Assembly (NCBI GenBank): GCA_903921965.1
Contig: CAIXSE010000095.1
Coordinates: 1-6,533 of the forward strand
From: an uncultured Thermoleophilia bacterium
GTDB lineage: Bacteria; Actinomycetota; Thermoleophilia; UBA2241
Direction of reading: 5' to 3'
Length of the DNA stretch: 6,533 nucleotides
The notes under the pieces were generated by a model. It ran no database searches. It saw nothing but the letters and a program-made list of their open reading frames with translations, and had not been told where the DNA came from. Below are positions 1-5,633 of the stretch, piece by piece; position 1 is the stretch's first letter, and every line of letters begins with the position of its first letter. The translations under genes were made by a program, and so were the position numbers.

Positions 1-475
1 GGCCGATGATCCGCCAGCCGCTGAAGTACGTCGTCGTGACGTAGGTCCAGAGCGACATGCGGGCGGAGTCCCCGAGGAACCACCAGCAGAACACCGGGTT
101 CACCACCCAGCTGAACACCGCCAGCGGGATGCCGAGGCGGATCAGCCGGTCCTTGAGGAAGCGCCCCGGCCCCTTGCGGTCGTACGAGCCGGGGATGAAG
201 TACGCGGAGATGAGCAGGAAGAGGCCCATGAAGTAGGCCTGGTCGACCGCGCAGAACCACGAACCGAGGCCGTCGGCGACCGCGTCCTGGCGGCCTTCGA
301 GGTAGATCCAGCTGCCGGTGCCGGCGTAGGTGATCATCAGGTGGTGCAGGATCACCAGGATGGTGAGGAACACGCGGATGTTGTCGACGAACAGCAGGCG
401 GGCGGCGCTGCTTGACGGGTCGGCGGGTGCCGCGGTCCGCTCGGTATCGGCCTCCCGGCCCACAACGCCCGTCAT
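1..475 (-). CDS. Acyltransferase-3 family membrane protein, N-terminal part (runs off the left edge)
   Basis: This is the start of an integral-membrane acyltransferase of the acyltransferase-3 family (OafA / glucan-biosynthesis OpgC-like), which transfers acyl groups from the cytoplasm to cell-surface glycans or other envelope substrates. About 158 codons are visible. A hydrophilic N-terminus of roughly 28 residues precedes the sequence LLFVDNIRVFLTILVILHHL, in which the D-x-x-R element followed by a hydrophobic helix ending in HH is the family hallmark. A second hydrophobic segment (YFMGLFLLISAYFIP) and the basic stretch RFLKDRLIRLGIPL also match the family pattern. The ATG at 475 is preceded by GAGGGGG at good spacing. 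The gene is divergent from the aminotransferase. The acyl donor and acceptor cannot be told, and the C-terminal two-thirds lies outside the window. The family call is firm; the substrate is unknown. Confidence 0.85.
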   Translation of the reverse strand, partial: MTGVVGREADTERTAAPADPSSSAARLLFVDNIRVFLTILVILHHLMITYAGTGSWIYLEGRQDAVADGLGSWFCAVDQAYFMGLFLLISAYFIPGSYDRKGPGRFLKDRLIRLGIPLAVFSWVVNPVFCWWFLGDSARMSLWTYVTTTYFSGWRIIG

Positions 476-517
476 CGTGGCCCCCTCGCCGCCCCTCGTC
501 GCGGTGACGCTGGGCAC

Positions 518-546
518 ACGCTCGCCGCGCAACGGCGCTGTGTCAA
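518..546 (-). promoter_or_regulatory. Candidate promoter for the acyltransferase gene
   Basis: On the minus strand a perfect TTGACA -35 hexamer (546-541) is followed after exactly 17 bases by GAGCGT (523-518), which keeps only the A at position 2 and the T at position 6 of a TANNNT -10 element. The start site would lie near 511, giving a leader of about 35 bases with the Shine-Dalgarno sequence in it. The -35 match is good and the -10 weak, so this is an inference. Confidence 0.4.
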
Positions 547-569
547 GACCCCCGCGTCCCGGCTTCGTC

Positions 570-599
570 TGGACGCGGCCCCGGACCGCGTCGTAGACT
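570..599 (+). promoter_or_regulatory. Candidate promoter for the aminotransferase gene
   Basis: TGGACG (570-575) is separated by 18 bases from TAGACT (594-599), a good TANNNT-type -10 element. Transcription would start near 606, inside the palindrome at 599-614, leaving a leader of about 56 bases before the GTG at 662. It stands out because the flanking DNA is otherwise almost pure GC. Confidence 0.5.
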
Positions 600-614
600 C
601 TGGTACATACCAGA
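599..614. promoter_or_regulatory. Perfect 16-bp palindrome, candidate repressor operator
   Basis: TCTGGTACATACCAGA consists of two 7-bp arms (TCTGGTA / TACCAGA) around a 2-base centre. It overlaps the last base of the predicted -10 element and the predicted transcription start, the classic place for a repressor site. The TGGT...ACCA half-sites resemble operators of FadR/FCD-type GntR regulators, but the spacing differs from well-known examples and no regulator gene is visible here. Its symmetry is seen directly; the role is inferred. Confidence 0.55.
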
Positions 615-661
615 AACCGCGGCGGCCGCCGGTGGCGGCCGTCCGAAGGAAGCGAGGACGT

Positions 662-1867
662 GTGACCACAGTGGCCAGCCCCGAGTTCGCACCGTTCGAC
701 CCACCGCTCCGCACGCTCATGGGCCCCGGCCCGTCAGACGTCGCCCCGCGCGTCCTCGAGGCCATGGCGCGGCCCACCATCGGTCACCTCGACCCCGAGT
801 TCGTGCGCCTGATGGAGGAGATCAAGGAGCTGCTGCGCTACGCCTTCCAGACCGCCAACGAGGTGACGTTCCCCGTGTCGGGACCCGGGTCCGTCGGCAT
901 GGAGACGTGCTTCGTCAACCTGGTGGAGCCGGGCGACGAGGTGATCGTGTGCCGGAACGGCGTGTTCGGCGCGCGCATGCTCGAGAACGTCACGCGCGTC
1001 GGCGGCGTGCCGGTGGTCGTCGACGACGACTGGGGCACGCCCGTCTCGGTCGACAAGGTGGCGGCCGCGCTCGACGCGCACCCGGCCGCCGGGGTGCTCG
1101 CCTTCGTGCAGGCCGAGACCTCGACCGGCGCCCACACGCCGCCGGCGCCGCTCGTCGCCCTGGCGCGCGAGCGCGGCTGCCTCACGATCGTCGACACCGT
1201 CACCGCCCTGGGCGGCGTGCCGGTGCTCGTCGACGAGTGGGACATGGACGCGGTGTACTCGGGCTCGCAGAAGTGCCTCAGCTGCCCTCCGGGCCTGGCG
1301 CCCGTCACGTTCGGGCCGCGGGCCGTGGAGCGTGTCAAGGCGCGCACGGTGCCGTGCCAGAGCTGGTTCATGGACCTCAGCCTCCAGCTGGGCTACTGGT
1401 CGTCCGGGACGCGCGTGTACCACCACACCGCCCCCGTGAACGCGCTCTACGGCCTGCACGAGTCGCTGCTGATCCTCGCCGAAGAAGGGCTCGAGGCGGC
1501 CTGGGAGCGGCACCGGGTCGACCACCTGGCTCTGGTCGCCGGCCTGAAGGCGCTGGGCCTCACGACGCTGGTCCCCGAGCAGGACTGCCTGCCCGAGCTC
1601 AACATGGTCGTCGTGCCCGAGGGCGTGGACGAGGCCGTGGTGCGCGGGCGACTGCTTCGGGAGTTCGACCTCGAGGTGGGCGCCGGCCTCGGCACGCTGG
1701 CGGGCAAGGTCTGGCGCGTCGGCCTCATGGGGCACGCGTGCACCGCGGCCAACGTGGTCAAGTGCCTGCGCGCGTTCGCCGAGGTCCTCGGCCCGGGCGT
1801 CGTCGCGGCGACGGCCGACGAGGCCGAAGAGGCGGCCCGGGCGCAGGGGTTCGTCGGCGAGGCCTGA
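662..1867 (+). CDS. PLP-dependent alanine/serine-glyoxylate-type aminotransferase (class V)
   Basis: A 401-residue cytoplasmic fold-type I aminotransferase of the AGXT/PucG family, which moves an amino group from an amino acid such as alanine or serine to glyoxylate or pyruvate. Signature parts appear in order: the N-terminal MGPGPSDVAPRVL, SGPGSVGMET in the cofactor-binding region, QAETSTG, VDTVTALGG with the PLP-nitrogen aspartate at D178, SGSQKCLSCPPG with the Schiff-base lysine at K204, YHHTAPVNALYGLHESL, and KVWRVGLMG with the carboxylate-binding arginine at R352. Length is usual for the family. I chose the GTG at 662, preceded by AAGGAAG and GAGG, over an in-frame GTG at 632 with no clear ribosome site. 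The nearest relatives by recall are PucG (ureidoglycine-glyoxylate aminotransferase) and human AGT1; H42 and S234 replace the PucG Gln and Asn linked to ureidoglycine use, so a purine-catabolic role is less likely. No purine or glycine-pathway neighbours are present. The gene appears monocistronic, with its own promoter, operator candidate and terminator. Confidence 0.92.
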   Translation: MTTVASPEFAPFDPPLRTLMGPGPSDVAPRVLEAMARPTIGHLDPEFVRLMEEIKELLRYAFQTANEVTFPVSGPGSVGMETCFVNLVEPGDEVIVCRNGVFGARMLENVTRVGGVPVVVDDDWGTPVSVDKVAAALDAHPAAGVLAFVQAETSTGAHTPPAPLVALARERGCLTIVDTVTALGGVPVLVDEWDMDAVYSGSQKCLSCPPGLAPVTFGPRAVERVKARTVPCQSWFMDLSLQLGYWSSGTRVYHHTAPVNALYGLHESLLILAEEGLEAAWERHRVDHLALVAGLKALGLTTLVPEQDCLPELNMVVVPEGVDEAVVRGRLLREFDLEVGAGLGTLAGKVWRVGLMGHACTAANVVKCLRAFAEVLGPGVVAATADEAEEAARAQGFVGEA

Positions 1868-1903
1868 GACGCCGCGATCCGCGGGCCTCGGGCCGGCGCC
1901 GCC

Positions 1904-1941
1904 GCGGGGGGACGGCCGCAGCTCGCGGTCGTCCCCCCCGC
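1904..1941 (+). terminator. Strong GC hairpin, probable terminator of the aminotransferase gene
   Basis: Arms 1904-1919 and 1925-1941 form about 16 base pairs around the 5-base loop AGCTC, including one G-T wobble and one bulged C. A run of six G pairs with a run of C in the middle. Only a short TTT (1947-1949) follows, as is common in very GC-rich genomes. It lies 36 bases after the aminotransferase stop codon and just before the deacetylase promoter, so it insulates the two co-oriented genes. Confidence 0.7.
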
Positions 1942-1953
1942 GCGCGTTTGCGC

Positions 1954-1959
1954 TACTCT
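1954..1959 (+). promoter_or_regulatory. -10 element for a leaderless deacetylase transcript
   Basis: TACTCT fits TANNNT and ends six bases before the ATG at 1966, so the predicted transcription start falls on or next to the A of the start codon. There is no usable Shine-Dalgarno site; the GGGG at 1960-1963 is too close to the ATG. This is the typical arrangement of leaderless actinobacterial genes. The corresponding -35 position falls inside the terminator arm and has no recognisable hexamer. Confidence 0.5.
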
Positions 1960-1965
1960 GGGGTC

Positions 1966-2916
1966 ATGGACGCCCGGCGCAGCAGAAGGCGCGCGCTGCG
2001 GCGCGAGCGCGGGAGCGTCTGGCCGCTTGTGCTGGTCGCGGCGCTGCTGGTGCTCGTCGCGGCGGGCGTGGCCGTCTTCGCGTGGGGCCGGCACGGCGTC
2101 GGGGGCGACGAGGCGGCCACCGCTTCGGCTTCGCCGTCTCCCCGGGCATCCCGCGCGGGTCCGGGCGCCGCGGGGTCGCGGAGGCTCGCGACCCCCGCGC
2201 CCACCCCAGGCTTCGTCGAGCACCCGCGGCCGGTGCCCATCCTCGTCTACCACCACGTGATGGACGACCCGAAGGGGCCGCCGCTGGTGACCATGAGCAC
2301 GAGGCGGTTCCGCTCGCAGATGGACTGGCTCGCCCGGAACGGGTACGAGGCGGTGACGCTGCGGCGCGTGTACGACGCCTGGACCGGTGAGGGCACCCTG
2401 CCGGCCCGCCCCGTCGTGATCTCCTTCGACGACGGCTACGTGGACCAGGCCCGCAACGCCGCGCCGGTGCTCCGCGAGCGCGGCTGGCCGGCCCAGCTGG
2501 ACCTCGTGTTCGAGGCACTCTACCTGGGGGCGACGCCGCCCGCCGGCCGCCTGACCCCGGACATGGTCTGCAGCGTCCTCGACGACGGCTGGGAGCTGAC
2601 CTCGCACAGTTACTCGCACCCGGACCTCACGCGCCTGTACGGCGCCCAGCTGCGCCGGCAGCTCGTGGTCTCCCGGCGTCGCCTCCGCGAGACGTTCCAC
2701 GTGCCCGTCGACTTCTTCTGCTATCCGGGCGGCATCTGCACGAAGCGCGTCAAGCGGGCCGTGCGCAACGCCGGCTACCTGGCCGCCACCGGCACCCGCT
2801 ACGGCGCGGCGACGCCGCGCGACCTGTACTCGCTGCCGCGCATCTACTGCTACAGGGGGGAGACGACCGCGGTGTTCGCCTCGCGCCTCCGCGAGACGCT
2901 CGCGGCGGCGGAGTGA
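1966..2916 (+). CDS. Membrane-anchored polysaccharide deacetylase (NodB / carbohydrate esterase 4)
   Basis: A 316-residue enzyme that probably removes N- or O-acetyl groups from a cell-wall or extracellular polysaccharide. Residues 1-17 are strongly basic (RRSRRRALRRERG), residues 18-40 form one hydrophobic helix, and about 40 Ala/Ser/Pro-rich residues follow as a linker, so it is predicted to be a signal-anchored protein with its catalytic domain outside. The domain begins with VPILVYHHV (90-98). Metal and catalytic motifs are intact: SFDDG with D155 and D156, the H-x-x-x-H pair H214/H218 in SHSYSHP, and YPGG at 253-256. The YHHV start and YPxG motif point to the PgaB/IcaB/YadE-like branch rather than the chitooligosaccharide NodB branch. 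No lipobox cysteine is seen. It stands alone between a terminator and a convergent gene, so its substrate cannot be inferred from context. The ATG was chosen because the basic-plus-helix N-terminus begins there and a -10 element sits directly upstream. Confidence 0.9.
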   Translation: MDARRSRRRALRRERGSVWPLVLVAALLVLVAAGVAVFAWGRHGVGGDEAATASASPSPRASRAGPGAAGSRRLATPAPTPGFVEHPRPVPILVYHHVMDDPKGPPLVTMSTRRFRSQMDWLARNGYEAVTLRRVYDAWTGEGTLPARPVVISFDDGYVDQARNAAPVLRERGWPAQLDLVFEALYLGATPPAGRLTPDMVCSVLDDGWELTSHSYSHPDLTRLYGAQLRRQLVVSRRRLRETFHVPVDFFCYPGGICTKRVKRAVRNAGYLAATGTRYGAATPRDLYSLPRIYCYRGETTAVFASRLRETLAAAE

Positions 2917-2953
2917 GGCCGCGGGCCGCCGTGGCGGGCGGGAGCCGGCGGCC
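2917..2953. terminator. GC-rich hairpin between convergent genes, weak terminator candidate
   Basis: The 39 bases between the deacetylase and protease stop codons contain GGCCGC (2917-2922) pairing with GCGGCC (2948-2953), with a further CCGCC / GGCGG pair inside. The symmetric position suggests a bidirectional terminator. There is no T-run on either side and the inner stem leaves almost no loop, so confidence is low. Confidence 0.3.
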
Positions 2954-2955
2954 GG

Positions 2956-4155
2956 TCAGGCGGCCCTGCGTCCTTCGCCGCCGCGCTTCCCGCGGTCCCG
3001 CAGCAGGTGGACGGTGCCGCCGGCGCCGCGGCCGGACGGGCTTCGCGCGAGCCCGCTGCGCGTGACGTAGGCCGCCAGCGCCTGCTCGTCGACGAGACCC
3101 AGCAGGCGGCCGTCGCGCACCACGGCGACGTACCCGGTGCGCCCCGAGGCAAGCAGCCGCAGAACTTCGAGCGCCGGCCGGCCCGGGTCGACCTCGAGCG
3201 TCTCGTCGCGCCCCCGCATCACCTGCGCGACCCGGTCGGTGTCCCAGCGGCCGCGGTCGACCTCGCGCAGGTCGTCGGCACAGAAGACGCCCTCGTAGTC
3301 ACCGTCGCCCCCGCCGGCCACCGGCAGGCAGCGCGCCTGGTTCGGCAGCACGTAGTCGCGCGCGGCGGCGTGCAGGGTGACCAGCGGCGGCACCCAGACC
3401 GGAGGCCCGGGGACGAGCCGGCCGGCCGCGACGCCGTGCAGCCGGTCCTCGGCCACGCCCAGACGGCCGGCCGCCCGCGACGACTGCACGAGGATCCAGC
3501 CGACCATGGCGGTCCACAGCGCGCCGAGGAGGTCGCCGCGCACGAGCAGCAGGGCTCCCGCACCGACGAGCAGCCACCCCACCACGGCGCCCGCCCTCGC
3601 GGCTCCCGCCGTGGCCCGGGCGTGGTCGCGCCACACGGCCCACAGCGCCGCGCGCAGCACGCGCCCGCCGTCGAGCGGGAAGCCCGGCAGCATGTTGAAG
3701 ACGGCGAGGATGACGTTGATGGTCCCCAGGTAGAGCGCCAGCGCGTGCACGGGCGCCGGTGACTGGAACAGAGCCGCGAGGCCGAGCAGCACGCCACCCA
3801 GGGCGAGGCTCGTCAGCGGGCCCGCGCCCGCCATCAGCGCCTCGCGCCACGGTCCTTTGGGCTCCTCCTCGATGCTCGAGACGCCGCCGAGGAAGAACAG
3901 CGTGATGCCGCGGACGCCGATGCCCTGGGCGCGCGCGACGAGCGAGTGCGCGAGCTCGTGGACGAGGACCGAGCCGAAGAGGAGGAGCGAGGCGGCGAGG
4001 GCCAGGACCCAGTAGGCCGCAGGACCTGCCCTGAACATGGCCGGCAGCACGACGACGGCCAGCGACAGCGTGAGCAGGCCGACGATCACGAACCAGCCGG
4101 CCCGCACGCGTACTTCGATGCCGAGAAGCTTCCCGATCTTCATCCCGCCGTCCAC
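2956..4155 (-). CDS. M50-family site-2 protease with two C-terminal CBS domains (Rip3-like)
   Basis: A 399-residue intramembrane zinc metalloprotease of the SpoIVFB / mycobacterial Rip3 (Rv2625c) type. Such proteases cut transmembrane segments of substrates, often to release a transcription factor or anti-sigma factor. The zinc-binding HELAH lies at 66-70 at the end of the second hydrophobic segment (about 46-65), and the third zinc ligand is D162 in FPLDGGRVLRA. Further hydrophobic segments lie near 21-41, 110-135, 142-158 and 190-230. The tail from about 245 to 370 reads as two divergent CBS modules (VAGGGDGDYEGVFCADDLREV; then YVAVVRDGRLLGLVDEQALAAYV), known elsewhere to bind adenine nucleotides and gate activity. 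I chose the GTG at 4155 because GGGAGGA lies six bases upstream; the in-frame ATG at 4143 has no ribosome site. All catalytic residues are present. No sigma/anti-sigma partner is in the window, so the substrate is unknown. Confidence 0.9.
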   Translation of the reverse strand: MDGGMKIGKLLGIEVRVRAGWFVIVGLLTLSLAVVVLPAMFRAGPAAYWVLALAASLLLFGSVLVHELAHSLVARAQGIGVRGITLFFLGGVSSIEEEPKGPWREALMAGAGPLTSLALGGVLLGLAALFQSPAPVHALALYLGTINVILAVFNMLPGFPLDGGRVLRAALWAVWRDHARATAGAARAGAVVGWLLVGAGALLLVRGDLLGALWTAMVGWILVQSSRAAGRLGVAEDRLHGVAAGRLVPGPPVWVPPLVTLHAAARDYVLPNQARCLPVAGGGDGDYEGVFCADDLREVDRGRWDTDRVAQVMRGRDETLEVDPGRPALEVLRLLASGRTGYVAVVRDGRLLGLVDEQALAAYVTRSGLARSPSGRGAGGTVHLLRDRGKRGGEGRRAA

Positions 4156-4207
4156 GGCGACTCCTCCCGGGCTGTACCCACCCCGGTTGTTCCCTGCGTC
4201 CGGTGCG

Positions 4208-4231
4208 GGCATGCGGGCAGGCGCGCATGCC
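4208..4231. repeat. Perfect inverted repeat in a divergent promoter region
   Basis: GGCATGCG (4208-4215) and CGCATGCC (4224-4231) are exact reverse complements separated by 8 bases. The repeat lies between the protease start (4155) and the nitroreductase start (4328). Spacing and arm length fit a dimeric regulator site or a hairpin. Each arm contains the self-palindrome GCATGC. The function is inferred only. Confidence 0.4.
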
Positions 4232-4253
4232 GCCGCTCGAGCCGGCCGAGGGC

Positions 4254-4274
4254 CCGCCCGCCTGAAGCGGGCGG
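4254..4274. repeat. Perfect inverted repeat overlapping the nitroreductase -35 region
   Basis: CCGCCCGC (4254-4261) and GCGGGCGG (4267-4274) are exact reverse complements around the 5-base loop CTGAA. As RNA it would form a stable stem. As DNA it lies across the expected -35 position of the promoter whose -10 is TAGGAT at 4287, so it could be an operator. All-GC arms make chance symmetry more likely than usual in this genome. Confidence 0.4.
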
Positions 4275-4286
4275 CGCCGTTCCCGG

Positions 4287-4292
4287 TAGGAT
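4287..4292 (+). promoter_or_regulatory. -10 element of the nitroreductase promoter
   Basis: TAGGAT is a good TANNNT element and would start transcription near 4299, leaving a leader of about 29 bases that contains the Shine-Dalgarno GGGAGGG (4317-4323). A weak -35-like CTGAAG (4262-4267) lies 19 bases upstream, in the loop of the 4254-4274 inverted repeat. Confidence 0.45.
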
Positions 4293-4327
4293 GGCCGGGC
4301 CAGGCCAGTGAGCCCCGGGAGGGTGTC

Positions 4328-5077
4328 GTGCAGTACGAAGAGTTCCTCGCGTTCGTCAAGGGCCGCCGCACGGTGCGGGCCATCAAGCCGGACCCCCTTC
4401 CCGAGGAGGTCGTCGGCAAGCTGCTGGAGGCGGCGCGCTGGGCGCCGAGCGGCTTCAACATGCAGCCGGTCGAGCTGCTCGTGGTGGACGACCCTGAGCT
4501 GCGCGCGGCGGTCCGGCGGATCGTCGACGACTACAAGAACAGCGACTTCTTCGACCTCGAGGCGACCCGCGAGCCCTGGCAGGGGTCGCCGTGGTCCATC
4601 GCGTCGCACGGGCGCTGGGAGACACCGGCGGCGCCGGTCATGATCGCCGTGCTCGGCGACACGCGGCGCCGCGTCGGGCTGCCCATGGCCGCCCGTTACG
4701 CGAGGCAGAAGGGCGACTCCATCTTCGAGTCGTCGCTCGCCAACGCGTTCCTGTACCTCCTGCTGGCCGCCCACAGCCTCGGGCTGGCGGCCGTGCCCTG
4801 CTCGGGCGTCAAGTACCCGACGGTGGAGGGCAAGGTGAAGCACCTGCTCGGCCTGCCGGACTTCATCTACCTGCACGACCTCGTGCTCGTCGGGGAGTCG
4901 GCGATGGGCGAGCAGCAACTCTCGGGCAAGCTGCTGCGGCCGCGCGGCGAGCAGGTCCACCACGACCGCGCCGCCGCCGGCGAGTTCCTCGGCGAGGACG
5001 AGCTGCGCGCGCAGATCGTGAAGCTGCGTGCGGGCAACGTCGCCCGGCACGTGGAGGGGGACGCCGCCGGGCGCTGA
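4328..5077 (+). CDS. Nitroreductase-family FMN-dependent oxidoreductase
   Basis: A 249-residue soluble flavoprotein of the nitroreductase superfamily, whose members use NAD(P)H and bound FMN to reduce nitro groups, quinones, enones or, in specialised branches, to dehalogenate or rearrange cofactors. The N-terminal FMN-phosphate-binding R13-R14-T-V-R17 is followed by the typical AARWAPSGFNMQPVELLVV (35-53). A long central helix region (SLANAFLYLLLAAHSLGLAAVP) and a final strand (LHDLVLVGE) complete the fold. About 55 residues extend past that strand (LLRPRGEQVHHD and onward), a tail seen in a subset of the family. The GTG start sits five bases after GGAGG; no ATG or other GTG gives the conserved N-terminus. 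The gene is divergent from the site-2 protease and convergent with the cupin remnant. Nothing in the sequence or context identifies the substrate. Confidence 0.88.
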   Translation: MQYEEFLAFVKGRRTVRAIKPDPLPEEVVGKLLEAARWAPSGFNMQPVELLVVDDPELRAAVRRIVDDYKNSDFFDLEATREPWQGSPWSIASHGRWETPAAPVMIAVLGDTRRRVGLPMAARYARQKGDSIFESSLANAFLYLLLAAHSLGLAAVPCSGVKYPTVEGKVKHLLGLPDFIYLHDLVLVGESAMGEQQLSGKLLRPRGEQVHHDRAAAGEFLGEDELRAQIVKLRAGNVARHVEGDAAGR

Positions 5078-5102
5078 GCCGTCGCGCCGGCGTCCGGTCC
5101 CA

Positions 5103-5477
5103 TCACGCCGACCGGCGCAGGGCCGCGCCGTCGGCGCCGGCGCCGGCGCCGAGGTGCGCCGTGCCCGCGGGGCAGTGGGCGAAGCCCGGTGCCCCGAGCC
5201 GGCGCTCCTGCTCCTCGACGAGGAGCACCTACTCGCCGGCCGGCACCAGGAGGTCCTCCTGCTCGGCCTCGCGGTGGGACACAGCGCCGGGCTGCCCCGG
5301 TCGCAGCTCACAGAGGGCGTACCCGACGCCGGCGGACTCGCGCCGGCCCTCGAAGACGCAGCCGAGGCCGAGGGCGTCGCAGTGCCCCCGGGCGGCGTCC
5401 CGCGCGTTCACGGTGGACCAGCCCTCGCCGCCGGGCGCGAGCCCTTCCCCTGTCTCCCGCAGCCGTGCCTCGTCCAT
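5103..5477 (-). pseudogene. Small cupin-domain protein, broken by an in-frame TAG
   Basis: Reading from the ATG at 5477 (GGGGGAG just upstream) gives 82 residues starting MDEARLRETGEGLAPGGEGW and reaching HREAEQEDLLVPAGE, then a TAG at 5231-5229. The same frame continues beyond it as VLLVEEQERRLGAPGFAHCPAGTAHLG and ends at a TGA at 5105-5103. The parts before and after the stop fit together as one cupin: motif 1 (PGAVSHREAEQEDLLVPAG) before the TAG, and motif 2 (FAHCPAGTAH) after it. Intact relatives, as I recall the family, read ...VLxGExLLLVEGEERPLxxWDFxHCPxGTxH... straight through and have a longer C-terminus after the GAGDG stretch. Here that end is replaced by a GGCGCC triplicate and unrelated residues, so it looks eroded as well. 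The product would lack half the metal-binding barrel. Alternatives are a sequencing error at the TAG or stop readthrough; the extra C-terminal damage argues for a true pseudogene. The original function of this cupin group is not known to me. Confidence 0.75.
5133..5150. repeat. Three tandem copies of GGCGCC
   Basis: Exactly three copies of the palindromic hexamer GGCGCC lie back to back within the damaged 3' end of the cupin pseudogene, where they encode alternating Gly-Ala. Relatives have a short GAGDG stretch at this place, so replication slippage may have lengthened it. Confidence 0.6.
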
Positions 5478-5485
5478 CCGGGCTC

Positions 5486-5540
5486 CCCCCGTGCCGGGGG
5501 TCGCCGCGCCTTGCCGGGCCCAAGGTTCGCGGGACCTTTG
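5486..5540. promoter_or_regulatory. Two imperfect dyads upstream of the cupin remnant
   Basis: CCCCC (5486-5490) can pair with GGGGG (5496-5500) around a 5-base loop just upstream of the cupin start. A second dyad, AAGGTTC-GCG-GGACCTT (5522-5538), has 7-base arms with one G-T mismatch. Either could affect transcription or translation of the minus-strand gene, or be a regulator site in the shared divergent region. The evidence is symmetry only. Confidence 0.3.
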
Positions 5541-5551
5541 CACGTTCTTCA

Positions 5552-5580
5552 TGGTTTTGTAATCAAACCGGGCGTATGCT
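5552..5580 (+). promoter_or_regulatory. Candidate promoter for the Fic gene in an AT-richer island
   Basis: The stretch 5545-5590 is the most AT-rich part of the window. TATGCT (5575-5580) fits TANNNT, and TGGTTT (5552-5557) lies 17 bases upstream as a poor -35. Transcription would start near 5587, about 47 bases before the Fic GTG. On the other strand TTGAAA (5585-5580) resembles a -35 for the cupin remnant, but no convincing -10 follows it. Confidence 0.4.
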
Positions 5581-5633
5581 TTCAAAGTACGGGAACGATG
5601 CGGGCAAGCGACCGATCCTGGGAGGGATGCCCT

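Noticed and set aside
734..1735. Long open frame on the minus strand, antisense to the aminotransferase
   Set aside because: The translation is Arg/His/Gly/Ala-rich with no recognisable domain. Such frames arise automatically opposite GC-rich genes with strong third-position bias.
907..1965. Long N-terminal extension of the deacetylase frame reading back across the aminotransferase gene
   Set aside because: The extension is Arg/Gly/Ala-rich shadow sequence in another frame of a clear gene; the basic-plus-helix signal anchor starts at the ATG at 1966.
3007..3762. Plus-strand open frame opposite the protease
   Set aside because: The residues are Arg/Gln/His/Pro-rich with no domain, while the opposite strand encodes an intact zinc-motif membrane protein.
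4156..4461. Upstream extension of the site-2 protease frame into the nitroreductase gene
   Set aside because: The extension overlaps the N-terminus of a confident gene on the other strand, and a well-placed Shine-Dalgarno site marks the GTG at 4155.
5229..5231. TAG as a recoded (for example pyrrolysine) codon
   Set aside because: Nothing nearby suggests amber recoding, the family has no such residue here, and the C-terminus is also degraded, which fits a simple pseudogene better.
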